Positions 53,008 through 62,518 of a DNA stretch of 64,000 bases are shown piece after piece. Position 1 is the first letter of the stretch. The number at the start of each line of letters is the position of its first letter. A program made the position numbers and the translations under genes. Source of the DNA: Deltaproteobacteria bacterium (lineage in GTDB: Bacteria > Myxococcota > Kuafuiibacteriia > Kuafuiibacteriales > Kuafuiibacteriaceae); contig JACKEN010000008.1 of NCBI GenBank assembly GCA_020632995.1, positions 248,001-312,000 of the forward strand. Reading direction: 5' to 3'. The notes beneath the pieces are model-generated. The model was not told the origin of the DNA and ran no database searches. It saw only the letters and a program-made list of their open reading frames with translations.

Positions 53008-54234
53008 TCAGAAGAACGTGATGTTGTCGTCCAGGTTGCGCGCTACGGAGTGCTGGTGCAGTGGCACCAGCTCGATGCCGGGCATGCCATCGAAGAGGTC
53101 GAAGATGGACTCGTGCACCAGGACCAGCGGCGTGCCCGCGATGCGGACGATGGGATGGCTTGCCGCGTAGGACTCGGGCGTCGGGTGGAGCTCGAAGTAG
53201 GCCTCGACCTCGCCGTTCCACGATAGCTCGACGTCGGAGTGGGTCCAGTCGATCCAGTCGACGGCGAGCTTCGGGTAGAGCACCTGGAACTCGACGGCCT
53301 CGTCGAGGGTGTCGTCGCGCAGGGAGAAGGGACTGAACTCGAGGTCGAGGCTCCGGGCACGCAAGGCGTCGGCGAGGCGGGCGCCGATCACCGGCAGGCC
53401 GTGGCTGTTTGCGTACTGGGCCTTCTGGGCTGCCTTCCTGCGTGTGCTTCGCTCCCTCTTGCTGACGTCGTCGTCCATCACCCCGGTGATGGGCGGCAGG
53501 ATCTCGCCGGATGAGTAGCGCGCTGTGGCTGCCTCTCGGGGAGAGTCTTCGTCGTTCAGCACTCTTGCCCACTGCTCGTTCCGTTCGCTCGCCTCGGTCA
53601 GGCCGAGCCAGGGCGCGAGTGGGTGGGGCTTGGGCCCGGTTGGGGGGAGTGGACCCGAGAACGTCTCTACGTGGGCCGCCTGGGAGTCGTGGAGGAGGAG
53701 CGCGTAGGGATGGGCGCGGAACGGGACGAAGTGTTCGATGGTGTCCTCGAGCGTCCACCGGACACCGGCGGCGCGGGCCGCGTCCACCAGGGCGTCCGAG
53801 ATGGCCAGGATACCCGTGTTGCGCACGGGTACGAAGGCGTCCTCGACCTCGTCTTCGACCCGAAGCTGGGTGGCCTCCATGACGTTGTAACCGCTGCTCG
53901 AGTAGTCGGAGGTGTCCGCTTCATAGCTCACGTCATCGTCGGCCACCGGCTCGATCAGGAAGACGGTGCGGTCCTGCGCGTCTACCTCGTGCACCACGAC
54001 GTTTGGAACCACGGTGCGCAGTGCTTCGACGAACCGGCTGGAGCCGAGGAGAACCTCGTCGACGTTCGAGTACACGTCGACCTGCTCGAGCTGGTCGGGG
54101 CGTAGAACCTCGATCGTCTTGATGTCCGGAAGTCCCTCGAGCTTGCTGCGCTCGCCGCGGAGCCCATACTTCTTCGTGAACCCGGCGAGGCGTCCGAGGA
54201 CGGGATCCTTTCCCAGTTGGAGCAGCTTTGGCAT
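53008..54234 (-). CDS. Hypothetical protein, possibly two Imm11 (DUF1629)-like domains
   Basis: 408 residues from ATG 54234. Two parts appear to repeat: an N-terminal one (TIEVLRPDQLEQVDVYSNVD, GSSRFVEALRTVVPN) and a C-terminal one (GLPVIGARLADALRARSLDL, EFQVLYPKLAVDWIDW, HPIVRIAGTPLVLVHESIFD). The phrase near residue 280 is reminiscent of Imm11/DUF1629 immunity proteins, in which glp-v-s-x-r-x-a-x-a-L precedes a conserved strand. No signal peptide and no toxin gene next to it. The middle has a Lys/Arg-rich linker (SKRERSTRRKAAQKAQYA). The assignment is weak. Confidence 0.5.
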   Translation of the reverse strand: MPKLLQLGKDPVLGRLAGFTKKYGLRGERSKLEGLPDIKTIEVLRPDQLEQVDVYSNVDEVLLGSSRFVEALRTVVPNVVVHEVDAQDRTVFLIEPVADDDVSYEADTSDYSSSGYNVMEATQLRVEDEVEDAFVPVRNTGILAISDALVDAARAAGVRWTLEDTIEHFVPFRAHPYALLLHDSQAAHVETFSGPLPPTGPKPHPLAPWLGLTEASERNEQWARVLNDEDSPREAATARYSSGEILPPITGVMDDDVSKRERSTRRKAAQKAQYANSHGLPVIGARLADALRARSLDLEFSPFSLRDDTLDEAVEFQVLYPKLAVDWIDWTHSDVELSWNGEVEAYFELHPTPESYAASHPIVRIAGTPLVLVHESIFDLFDGMPGIELVPLHQHSVARNLDDNITFF

Positions 54235-54474
54235 CTCGTATCTCTATCCTCAATGGCGCTTCTTCGCGCCCTCGACCCAAGTCGAGGGGCTCGGCAGTTG
54301 GGTGCTCAGGTATACCCTTTGAGGACCAGACCAGCATCGGTGAAACCTGGGAGGAGCAGGCTCGAGCGCAAGACCGGCTGCGTCTGCCCACCTGGCCTCC
54401 AGCCGCTCGTCTGCCTTGGTGCTCTGGTAGTCTCGGCCCGCTCACCGTGCAAGACCGGCGAGCGCCGCCTCATC
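54235..54474. other. Intergenic region
   Basis: 240 bp between divergent genes, less GC-rich in the first 60 bp. No clear promoter hexamers or operator repeats were picked out. Confidence 0.35.
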
Positions 54475-54942
54475 ATGACCCCTCACGTTGCCCTCCGCCC
54501 GATGCGACCCGACGAGCTCGCCGCCTTCCGCGCGACCTTCATCGAGGCGTGGGCGGCCGACCTCGCCCGGGTCGAGGATCTCACGATGGACGCCGCGCGG
54601 GCCCAGGCCGCCCAGCGCGCGGACGCGGACCTCGAGGGGGCGCTCGAGTCCGAGCATCACCACCTCTTCGTCGTCACCACCACCGACGAAACCGTCGGGA
54701 CCCTCTGGTTCTCGGTGCGCGAGGGTCGCGCCTTCGTCGAGGACATCACCATCGCGGAGCCCCACCGCGGGCACGGCTATGGTCGTAGGGCGCTGGACCT
54801 CATGCATGAGGTCTTGCAGCGCATGGGGGTCCGGGTCGTGCAGCTGAACGTCTATGCGCACAACCCGCGCGCGCGTGCGCTCTATGAGCGGGTTGGATAC
54901 GAGGTCACCGGGTTCACGATGACCATGCGGCTGCGGGGGTAG
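54475..54942 (+). CDS. GNAT family N-acetyltransferase
   Basis: 155 residues from ATG 54475. Motif A: VEDITIAEPHRGHGYGRRAL (H-R-G-x-G-Y-G), then MGVRVVQLNVYAHNPRARAL and YERVGYEVTGFTMTM, the usual GNAT end. The N-terminal RPMRPDELAAFRATFIEAWA is the common lead-in. The substrate is unknown. Confidence 0.9.
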   Translation: MTPHVALRPMRPDELAAFRATFIEAWAADLARVEDLTMDAARAQAAQRADADLEGALESEHHHLFVVTTTDETVGTLWFSVREGRAFVEDITIAEPHRGHGYGRRALDLMHEVLQRMGVRVVQLNVYAHNPRARALYERVGYEVTGFTMTMRLRG

Positions 54943-54979
54943 GCCCTCGCCAGCCTGGGCGGGGTGTCGATCGACCGGG

Positions 54980-56305
54980 TCAGTTCAGCTCGCAGATATA
55001 GAACACCGAGGGGTTGTCTGGCTGCTGCGGGCCCCGGCGGATGCCGAGGATGTGGCCGTCCAGGGGGATTGGGAGGCGATTCAGGGACGCCTCTCCCGTT
55101 GTGGTCTCCGTGTCCCGAACCAGCAGGTTGAGTTGCGGGTCGTAGAGCTCGATGGCCAGGCCGCCGACCCCGGAGCCCCAGCTCCTGCTTCCACACCACA
55201 CATAGATGTGCTGGGCGCCTTGCGGTTCGTCGAGGCGGAAGAAGTCCACGTCACCCTCGGGGAGGGTGCCCAGGATCTGGGAGGGTTGGCCCACCCGGAG
55301 TGGGAACGGCGCTGGGCGCTCGAGGGTGTCGTTGTCTTCGGCGGAGGGCTCGGTCGCTGCGTTGGGGAGGCGCCGAAGGTCGACCTTCAGGACGTAGAAC
55401 GGGTTCACGCCCAGTGCGCCGCCGGTGTGCTCGGCCAGGAGATAGTGGGTCCCGGCGTGGACGTGCACCCCGGCGCGGTCGAGCTCGGGGAGCGATGCGA
55501 TGGCCTCCACGCCCATGGTGGAGGTGATCACGATCCGGGTGGTCGAGGCCGTGCTCCCATAGCCAGGGATGCCGGCGGGCATGATGTCGGCGCGAAGCAG
55601 AGCGTTGGTCGTGAGGTCGAAGCGGAACGCGTCGATGTCGCCCTCGTGTTCGAAGGCGCCGCCAATGAGGGGCTCGCTGCGGGTCGAGGAGTACACGGAG
55701 AGCGCGTCCGCGAGCGTGTCGCCGCGCTCTTCGTCGATCGCCTCGAGCTCGTTGTTGGCCGGATCGACCAAACGCACCTTCAGGCGGTAGGTGTACGTCG
55801 GGCCGCCCTCGGGCGCAGGTGAATCGGGTGACCACGTGTGCCAGTCGTACACCCGGATGAAGTGCTGGCCGGGGGTGACGATGCGGTAGATGATCTCGGC
55901 GTCCCGGTCGCCGAGTTCGGGTGGGCCAACGTCGTCGACTGCGGCGACGAGCGTCCTGGATGAGTCGTAGAGCTCGGCCACCGGATCCACGTCGCTCATG
56001 CGCACGCGATCGACGTTGATCACGATGAACTGGCCGGGTGTGCCCTCGAAGCTGTACGTGTCGACGTCGCCCACCGGATCGATCACCCCCATGATGGGCG
56101 TCTCTCCGGGGAGAATCGGCGCTGCGACCTCGAATGGATCCGATGAGGTCGCGTCTGGCCGATCTCCCGCATCTGGCTCGGTCCCTCCGTCCGGGACGAC
56201 GGCTGCGTCGGGGACTGCCGTGCCCGCATCGGAGAGCGGGGCGCTGGCGTCACCGCAGGCGACGAGCAGGGCGACGAGCGTGAGGAGGCGCGAGAGCTTG
56301 TGCAC
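54980..56305 (-). CDS. Lipoprotein with PPC-type beta-sandwich domains
   Basis: 441 residues. GTG 56305 (MHKLSRLLTLVALLVAC) is preceded at 7 nt by AGGAG; an upstream GTG 56323 lacks this. The lipid cysteine is followed by an Asp/Ala/Pro linker. Then about three repeats with the PPC pattern D-x-D-x-Y/F-x-F (GDVDTYSFEGTPGQFIVINV, GDIDAFRFDLTTNALLRADI, GDVDFFRLDEPQGAQHIYVW). Such domains usually flank secreted peptidases; no catalytic domain is present here. It begins inside the tail of the DGT-repeat gene. Confidence 0.8.
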   Translation of the reverse strand: MHKLSRLLTLVALLVACGDASAPLSDAGTAVPDAAVVPDGGTEPDAGDRPDATSSDPFEVAAPILPGETPIMGVIDPVGDVDTYSFEGTPGQFIVINVDRVRMSDVDPVAELYDSSRTLVAAVDDVGPPELGDRDAEIIYRIVTPGQHFIRVYDWHTWSPDSPAPEGGPTYTYRLKVRLVDPANNELEAIDEERGDTLADALSVYSSTRSEPLIGGAFEHEGDIDAFRFDLTTNALLRADIMPAGIPGYGSTASTTRIVITSTMGVEAIASLPELDRAGVHVHAGTHYLLAEHTGGALGVNPFYVLKVDLRRLPNAATEPSAEDNDTLERPAPFPLRVGQPSQILGTLPEGDVDFFRLDEPQGAQHIYVWCGSRSWGSGVGGLAIELYDPQLNLLVRDTETTTGEASLNRLPIPLDGHILGIRRGPQQPDNPSVFYICELN

Positions 56306-58928
56306 AGGGGGACTCCTGCTCACTCTCTCTCGAGCGTCTCATCTCGTCGCGACCTTTGCCAGTGCCCCGCGCGAGCGGGCCCACCGCGTCGGGGTGAGGC
56401 CGTGACCCCCTGAGTATGAGAAGGGCAGTGATGAGTAGCCAAGCCCACCCCGGCGGACCATCCCGCGGAATCCGCTGCCCCGAACACCGGCAGCCATCGC
56501 CGTCTTCGGTCAGCGAATCTCCCGCCAGGTCGAGGCGATACGGCGCGACGCCGTGCGCCATGTCGATCCCCAAGAAGGTCACGAAGCGACGACCGATCGC
56601 GATGTTCGCGGTGGGGTGGATGCCGTCGAAGCGCCCGGGCCCGATGTCGGTGACGCGCTGTGTGCCCTCGGCGGTGCCGTCGCTCAGGTACAGCTCGCGC
56701 CCCGTTTCGTATTCGTAGGCACCGAATGTGAGCAGGGGGCCCGAGGCCACCAGGGGGCCGGGGGCGCTGCTGGCGGGCCCGGGGGCCAGGTCGCGGAGGA
56801 GCTCGACCGCGCCGTCGCGCCAGCGGAGGAGCTCGACGCCGAGCCCCGGCCACTCCGCCGACAGAATGGCGCCGCCTTCGAACGGGACGAGGTCTCGCAC
56901 CCCGCTCGCCTCGATCCGCTCGACCCCATCGTCGGTCAGCACCAGCGCGTCACCGCCGATGAGCACGAACCTCCCGTCGACGTACCGCGCCAGGTCCAGC
57001 GTGGGCGCGCTCTCGTAGCGGAGCTGGGGTTGGTCGACGTCAGCGACCAGCTCCGTGATCCTCAGGCGCCAGTAGTCGGAGCGACCCAAGGCCATGTGCG
57101 CGATGAAGCGGTGCTCGCCGCGGGCGAGGAGGCGAGGCTCGGTGAGCCTCTCACCCAGGATGCGGCGCGTGACCTCGAAGCCGGTGGGGGTGAGGGTCCA
57201 GAGCTCCATCCTCTGGCCGTCGATCACCGCGAGCGCCTCCATATCACCGCCCTCGATGGCGAGCAGGTCGACGACGTTGGCGTTGGTCGGCACATCCACC
57301 AGTAGCCGCGTGCCCTCAGGGGTCCCGTCGCTGATCCACCAGTCGGCGCCCGGTCCTATGCCGACCTGCAGCGCGATGGCGTCGCCGACGCGGCGCCACT
57401 CGCGCGACAGCGGCGCATCCCAGCTTGCGAGCACGCGCGCTTCGCTCGAGCCGACCTCGTACCGGCGCAGCGCACTCTCCCGCTCGCTCGTGTGGAGCGA
57501 GAAGTAGCCGTGGTGGTCGGCGGCGATGACGTCTCCCTTTACTTCGGTGAAGGCCTCGGTCCCGGTGGCGACGTCCACGACGGCGGTCGCCTCTCCCCGG
57601 CTCAGGACGATCTTCTCGTCGTCCAGCCCGCCGTGGAGCTCGTAGCGCGTGAGCGGCGCGGGGGCGCGACCGAGAAAGGCGGGCGCTGCGCCGAGGGTGT
57701 CCCCGTGCGCGTCGATCCGCTCGACCAGCGCGCTCCCGGTGGAGGGCCACACGACGATCGCGCCGCCGTCGTCGTCGGGGAAGATGAGGGGCGGGGCGTT
57801 CGGCGAGGTCGAGTGCGAGCCGATCGTGCGTGAGACGCCGGTGGTGCCGTCGAGTGCAAGCAGGGTTGCTTGGCCTTCGGACCGGGTCACGCACAGCCGC
57901 GCGGACCGGACCGAGCCCGCGACGTCGCACTTGCCGAAGGTGTGCTGGCCACCCGCCTCCGACCACGCGACCTCGTTGCCGTCGCCGTCCACGGCGAAGA
58001 GCACCGCGCCGATGCCGGCCGGCGCCCGATCGTCGCGGTGCAAAGGTATGTTCGTGGTGAAGACCAGCTCGGTCCCCGCTTCGGTCCCGTCGGTGCGCCA
58101 ATACTCACGCTGGCGACCCGTGTTGCGCACCGCCCAGGCGTGGCCTCCTGCGGGGAGGGCGATCGGGTCACCGACGAACCTGTCCGGCCCCAGCGTATGT
58201 CGATCCCCGGTGATGGGATCGATGGTGTGGAGGCGGCCGTCGGCCACCAGGAGCGCGCGGCCATCGAGGGGCGCCACACGCGATACACTCAAGAGATCCA
58301 CGAGCGGCAAAACGGCGTCGGTGCCCTCCGTGGTGCCGTCGCTCATGACGACGGCCTCCACGCCGTCCGCGACGACCGAGAACCAGAGCCGATCATCGAC
58401 GACGCTGAGCGGCCCGTGGCTCGCGTTCCTGGAGCTGTTGGGCGGCCAACTCACCACCCGCTCGACCGACACTCCGTCGGTGGACCACAGGACTACGCCA
58501 TGGATGTCGTTGGCGCTCAGCACGTAGGCACGGTCGCGCAGGCGCACGACCCGGTATCCGGACCCGCCCGCTACGCGATGTCCGATCCCATCCTGGATGA
58601 TGAAGGTGCCCTCGGGGGTGCCGTCGGTTCGGTAGATGGCGCCGCCGTTGCCTGCCTCCCGAGCCGCGAAGACCACCACCCCGTCGTCGAGCGCCACGCT
58701 GGCACTCGGAGTGGGCGGCTCGTCGAGGTGGAGGTCGCGGATGTGCTCGGCCTCGAGCCGCTCGGCGTCCAACCGCCAGAGCCCGCGGATGGGCGTGCCG
58801 TTGGTCCACCAGATGTCGCCCGCCGCGTGGGTGAGGTTCTGCGGGATCGCGTAGGGTGGAGTGTCGGGCTCCGAGAGGGGCACCTGCGCGACCGCGGCGA
58901 TGAGCAGGGGGAAGCAGGGCGCGAACAT
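56250..58928 (-). CDS. ELWxxDGTxxGT-repeat protein with MYXO-CTERM-like anchor
   Basis: 892 residues. MFAPCFPLLIAAVAQ is a short signal. Repeats of the form W/Y-x-x-D-G-T-x-x-G-T occur throughout (IYRTDGTPEGTFIIQ, YWRTDGTEAGTELVF, WISDGTPEGTRLLVD, LYLSDGTAEGTQRVTD), giving a beta-propeller-like surface protein. Near the end GCRC, then PPGWAWLLITALLIL and Arg fit the MYXO-CTERM sorting tail, a marker of Myxococcota. The frame continues 50 residues beyond this and overlaps the following gene by 56 bp, unusual for the tail; a late indel may have removed the normal stop. Palindrome at 57856. Confidence 0.8.
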   Translation of the reverse strand: MFAPCFPLLIAAVAQVPLSEPDTPPYAIPQNLTHAAGDIWWTNGTPIRGLWRLDAERLEAEHIRDLHLDEPPTPSASVALDDGVVVFAAREAGNGGAIYRTDGTPEGTFIIQDGIGHRVAGGSGYRVVRLRDRAYVLSANDIHGVVLWSTDGVSVERVVSWPPNSSRNASHGPLSVVDDRLWFSVVADGVEAVVMSDGTTEGTDAVLPLVDLLSVSRVAPLDGRALLVADGRLHTIDPITGDRHTLGPDRFVGDPIALPAGGHAWAVRNTGRQREYWRTDGTEAGTELVFTTNIPLHRDDRAPAGIGAVLFAVDGDGNEVAWSEAGGQHTFGKCDVAGSVRSARLCVTRSEGQATLLALDGTTGVSRTIGSHSTSPNAPPLIFPDDDGGAIVVWPSTGSALVERIDAHGDTLGAAPAFLGRAPAPLTRYELHGGLDDEKIVLSRGEATAVVDVATGTEAFTEVKGDVIAADHHGYFSLHTSERESALRRYEVGSSEARVLASWDAPLSREWRRVGDAIALQVGIGPGADWWISDGTPEGTRLLVDVPTNANVVDLLAIEGGDMEALAVIDGQRMELWTLTPTGFEVTRRILGERLTEPRLLARGEHRFIAHMALGRSDYWRLRITELVADVDQPQLRYESAPTLDLARYVDGRFVLIGGDALVLTDDGVERIEASGVRDLVPFEGGAILSAEWPGLGVELLRWRDGAVELLRDLAPGPASSAPGPLVASGPLLTFGAYEYETGRELYLSDGTAEGTQRVTDIGPGRFDGIHPTANIAIGRRFVTFLGIDMAHGVAPYRLDLAGDSLTEDGDGCRCSGQRIPRDGPPGWAWLLITALLILRGSRPHPDAVGPLARGTGKGRDEMRRSRESEQESPCAQALAPPHARRPARRLR

Positions 58929-58943
58929 GGGACCTCCCGCAGG

Positions 58944-59489
58944 CTACTTACAGAACTTGTCGTACATCATCCGGTCCTGCCGGTTGTGCTCGTCCCCGGC
59001 CGTGGCCGGGTTCTGGGCGTCCTGCTCGATCGCGAACTTCCAGTGCGCGCACGGCGCCGGGAACTCCGCCTCATACAAGTATGTAGCGATCTGCTCGAGC
59101 GGGGCCTGGCCGAGGGGCAGGGCGGGCATCAGGCCCATCCGCTCCACCGCCGGCTTCATCACCGCGCGCTCGGGGTCCGGGGTCTCGACGAAGGTGACCA
59201 TTCGCTGGATGAAAGCCGCCTTGTCATCGGTGGCCTTCTTGTAGCGGCGCTGGATCCCGAACATCGGGGGACCCTTGGGCGGGATGAGCTCGGGGTCGTG
59301 GCAGGAGTGACAGACCGCGTAGAGGCGGTGGCCGGCCTGGGCGGTGGGGCTGAGGCCGTCCGCGCTGGGGCCGGGCATCGCGAGGGCGGCGGACGCGGCG
59401 GGGCTCGGCTCGGGCTTCGTGGGCTCGGGGGAGCGGGTACAGCCGAGCAGGAGCCCGAGGCCGAGGAGGGCGGTGGTTCTGGAGACCAT
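58944..59489 (-). CDS. c-type cytochrome lipoprotein
   Basis: 181 residues. Lipobox LGLGLLLGC near 17, Pro/Ser linker, then a heme site VCHSCHDPE (C-x-x-C-H) near residue 60 and candidate axial Met in MGLMPALPLGQAP near 120. One heme, class I-like. It would shuttle electrons at the outer surface of the inner membrane or in the periplasm. The C-terminus has two further cysteines (APCAHWKF, DKFCK) that may form a disulfide. Confidence 0.9.
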   Translation of the reverse strand: MVSRTTALLGLGLLLGCTRSPEPTKPEPSPAASAALAMPGPSADGLSPTAQAGHRLYAVCHSCHDPELIPPKGPPMFGIQRRYKKATDDKAAFIQRMVTFVETPDPERAVMKPAVERMGLMPALPLGQAPLEQIATYLYEAEFPAPCAHWKFAIEQDAQNPATAGDEHNRQDRMMYDKFCK

Positions 59490-59721
59490 GCCCCGCCATA
59501 GCCCATCGGTGCGCCTCCGGACGACCGCTTCAACCGATATAGTCTTGATGGCCGGACACTTGCGGCCGTTCCGACCTGGTCGCCGCTGACCCTCGCCGCC
59601 TAGGATCGGGAGAAACGCTAGCTAGGTCCTGGGCCGGATCGAGCCACCCCTGCCAGGGCGGGTGCGGCATACCTCAAATGGGCTATTCGGTCCGCCGAGT
59701 TCTCCTCATCGAGGTGCGGAC

Positions 59722-61917
59722 ATGACGACTCCGATCGCGAACGTTGGGCTCAAGGGGCGCCTGGTGGGCCTCTTCCTGGTGGTGGGGCTCGTCCCCCTGG
59801 TGACGTTGGGGCTGGTGAGCCGCGCGCGGACTCGCGAGGCGCTGGTCGACGGCGCCCGGACCAAGCTCGAGGCGATCCGTGAGGTGAAGACCCACCAGGT
59901 CGAGGCCTGGTTCACGGAGCGTCGGGGCGACCTCGAGGTGCTCGCCTCCACGCCGCTCACCCTGGCCGGGCTCGCGCGCTTCACGGAGGTGAAGGAGGCC
60001 GAGGGGCTGAAGAGCGCGGCCTACGAGGCCGTGAACCGCGAGCTCGGCGGATACTTCAAGACCTTCCAGGAGGCCTACTCATACTATGACCTGTTCCTCA
60101 TCGCGCCGTCGGGCGACGTCGTCTACACGGTGGCGCGCGAGGCGGACTGGGGCTCGAACCTGAGCCACGGGCCGTACAAGGACACCGGGTTGGCTCGGGT
60201 GTTCCGGAGCGCGATGGCGGGCGAGGTCCTGGTCACCGACTTCGAGGCCTACGCCCCGAGCAACGGCGCGGCGGCGTCGTTCATCGCGCATCCGCTCGAG
60301 GCGGGCGGGAAAGTCGTCGGGGTGGTGGCCCTTCAGCTGCCGCAGAGCGCGATCAACGCGATCATGCAGGAGCGCACCGGGCTCGGCGAGAGCGGTGAGA
60401 CCTACCTCGTCGGGGCCGACAAGAAGATGCGCTCCGACTCACGGTTCGAGAAGGAGCCGACCCTCCTCACGAAGGTGGTCGATACCGCCGCGGTGCAGGC
60501 GGCGTTCGCAGGCAAGACAGCTTGCGAGGTGATCGACGACTATCGGGGCGTGCCGGTCTGGAGCTGCTACGACAAGCTCGACATCGCCGGGCTCGACTGG
60601 GCGATCCTGTCCGAGATCGATCAGTCCGAGGCCGAGGCGGCCGTCACCGACCTGAGCTGGTGGATCCTCGGCCTGATGCTCGCCTGCGGTGCCGGCGTCG
60701 CCCTGTTCGCGTGGCGCCTCGCGGTGGGGATCGCCTCGCCCCTCGTGCGCATGTCCAAGGTGGTGGCGGAGCTCGACCTGACCACCCAGCTCGACGAGAG
60801 CCGCCAGGACGAGATCGGCGACCTCGCGCGCGGGATGAACGCCTTCGTGGCGCGGATCCGCGCCTTGGTCGGGAGCGTGCAGGGCTCCTCGGCCCAGCTC
60901 GTGAGCTCCGCCGACGGGCTCCAGGCGGCCTCGAAGCGCCTCTCTGTCGGGGCGCAGACGGTGCGGGACCGCTCCTCGAGCATGTCGACCTCACTGCAGC
61001 AGATGGCGACCGGGAGCAGCGTGGTCTCGACCTCGGTGGACGAGGCGTCCAGCTCGCTGAACGGGCTGGCCGCGTCGGTCCAGCAGCTCTCCGCCAACAG
61101 CAACAACCTCGCGTCGGGCACCGAGCAGATGTCGGGCAACCTCAACAGCGTCGCGGTGGCGCTGGAGGAGATGAGCGCCTCCCTGGCCGAGGTCTCGCAG
61201 ACCTGCGCCAAGACGTCCGAGGTCAGCGAGCGGAGCAGCACCCGCGCGCGTGAGGTGCTCGGCCGCATCGCGGACCTCGCCAAGAAGGCGGGCGAGATCT
61301 CGGGGATCGTCGGGCTGATCGAGGACATCGCGGACCAGACCAACCTCCTCGCCTTGAACGCCACCATCGAGGCGGCGAGCGCGGGTGAGGCGGGCCGAGG
61401 CTTCGCGGTGGTCGCGAGCGAGGTGAAGGCGCTCGCAGGGCAGACTGCGGGCGCCACGGTCGAGATCCGGCAGCGCGCGGGCGCGATCCAGAAGGTCACG
61501 AGCGAGGTCGTGAGCGCGATGGAGGAGCTCGACACCCTGGCCGATGAGACGAGCATGTTCTCGAAGAGCATCGCCGCCGCGGTGGAGGAGCAGACCTCCA
61601 CCACGAACGAGATCTCCCGGAGCATGGAGGCGGGGGCGGAGGCCGCTCGGATGATCTCCTCCGCGGTGCAGGAGATCTCCACCGCGATCGAAGACGTGGC
61701 GCGGGGCTCCGCGGTGGTGGCGAGCGGCGTCGACGAGATCGCCGCGTCGTCGTCGCAGATGTCCGCCGGCCTCAACGACGCCGCGCAGGACGTGGTGGAG
61801 GTCGACGGCACGGTGCGGAACACGGCGGAGGACGCCAGCCGCGTCGACGACGCCGCGACCGGCATCGGCTCCATCGCCGCCGGCCTGGCCCAGCTCGTGG
61901 GTGCCTACCGGATCTAG
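59722..61917 (+). CDS. Methyl-accepting chemotaxis protein with dCACHE-like sensor
   Basis: 731 residues from ATG 59722 (GAGG 7 nt upstream). First span GRLVGLFLVVGLVPLVTLGL, a periplasmic region of about 300 residues with the dCACHE signature YDLFLIAPSGDVVYTVAREA and GETYLVGADKKMRSDSRF, second span near 315-335 (WWILGLMLACGAGVALFAW), HAMP (LTTQLDESRQDEIGDLARGM) and a long signalling domain with the hairpin tip DQTNLLALNATIEAASAGEA. The tip is the canonical one and should contact CheA/CheW. No che genes lie nearby, so it is an orphan receptor. Palindrome at 60512. Confidence 0.95.
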   Translation: MTTPIANVGLKGRLVGLFLVVGLVPLVTLGLVSRARTREALVDGARTKLEAIREVKTHQVEAWFTERRGDLEVLASTPLTLAGLARFTEVKEAEGLKSAAYEAVNRELGGYFKTFQEAYSYYDLFLIAPSGDVVYTVAREADWGSNLSHGPYKDTGLARVFRSAMAGEVLVTDFEAYAPSNGAAASFIAHPLEAGGKVVGVVALQLPQSAINAIMQERTGLGESGETYLVGADKKMRSDSRFEKEPTLLTKVVDTAAVQAAFAGKTACEVIDDYRGVPVWSCYDKLDIAGLDWAILSEIDQSEAEAAVTDLSWWILGLMLACGAGVALFAWRLAVGIASPLVRMSKVVAELDLTTQLDESRQDEIGDLARGMNAFVARIRALVGSVQGSSAQLVSSADGLQAASKRLSVGAQTVRDRSSSMSTSLQQMATGSSVVSTSVDEASSSLNGLAASVQQLSANSNNLASGTEQMSGNLNSVAVALEEMSASLAEVSQTCAKTSEVSERSSTRAREVLGRIADLAKKAGEISGIVGLIEDIADQTNLLALNATIEAASAGEAGRGFAVVASEVKALAGQTAGATVEIRQRAGAIQKVTSEVVSAMEELDTLADETSMFSKSIAAAVEEQTSTTNEISRSMEAGAEAARMISSAVQEISTAIEDVARGSAVVASGVDEIAASSSQMSAGLNDAAQDVVEVDGTVRNTAEDASRVDDAATGIGSIAAGLAQLVGAYRI

Positions 61918-62342
61918 CCTCGCTCGCTCAGGGGCAGGAGGCGGGAGTCCTCCAGCGCCGCGGTGCGATGGCCGAGGCCGGCGAGGTAGGCCTCGTTGCT
62001 CGCGAAGGCGAGGAAGGACGTGACGCTGCTCTGGCGGATCAGCATCACCAGGTCCCACCGCTCGTCTTCTGGACCGATCAGGAAGGCCCCGCCGTCGCCG
62101 AGGAACAGGACCTCGCCGCCGCTCTCGTGCAAGAAGGGTTGCGTGTGGCGGACGTAGCGCTCGAAGGCCTCCGCGCCGGTGATCGGCGTGGCCGGCGCGA
62201 GCTCGGGGTGGGCGCTGTAGTCCGCCACTTCTCGGAAGCGCAGGAGGTTCAGCATGACGACGGGGCCTTCGAGCCCGCGCTGGACGAAGCGCCTGCCGGC
62301 GCTCTGGGTCGGTTCGAGGTAGCGGTGCGAGCCGTCGGTCAT
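61914..62342 (-). CDS. DUF1330-family protein
   Basis: 142 residues. PVVMLNLLRFREVADYS near residue 27, AFERYVRHTQPFLHESGGEV near 58 and WDLVMLIRQSSVTSFLAFAS near 95 are the usual DUF1330 blocks (a ferredoxin-like dimeric alpha-beta barrel). Function unknown. Its stop overlaps the chemoreceptor stop by 4 bp. Confidence 0.85.
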   Translation of the reverse strand: MTDGSHRYLEPTQSAGRRFVQRGLEGPVVMLNLLRFREVADYSAHPELAPATPITGAEAFERYVRHTQPFLHESGGEVLFLGDGGAFLIGPEDERWDLVMLIRQSSVTSFLAFASNEAYLAGLGHRTAALEDSRLLPLSERG

Positions 62343-62352
62343 GGCGGCATTC

Positions 62353-62392
62353 TACCCGGATTTAATTTGCGGTCAATATACCCGGATATAAA
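62353..62392. promoter_or_regulatory. AT-rich direct repeat upstream of DUF1330 gene
   Basis: TACCCGGATTTAA (62353-62365) and TACCCGGATATAAA (62379-62392) lie 26 bp apart, just upstream of the DUF1330 start. In this GC-rich window such an AT-rich pair is a candidate operator or promoter. Confidence 0.45.
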
Positions 62393-62451
62393 TATCGCCG
62401 ACCCGGCGCGTGGGGCCGTTCCAACCCGATACCCTCCTCGAAACCCGACGG

Positions 62452-62479
62452 TTGCGCCGGCCGGCGCAAGGGCTAGACT
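62452..62479 (+). promoter_or_regulatory. Promoter with 18-bp palindrome before the small membrane protein
   Basis: A perfect palindrome TTGCGCCGGCCGGCGCAA (62452-62469) contains a -35-like TTGCGC; TAGACT (62474-62479) is the -10 at 16 bp. A repressor bound at the palindrome would cover the promoter. Confidence 0.5.
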
Positions 62480-62518
62480 GCGGCCTCGAGCGCCAGGTAG
62501 GCGCGTGGAGGACTGCCC

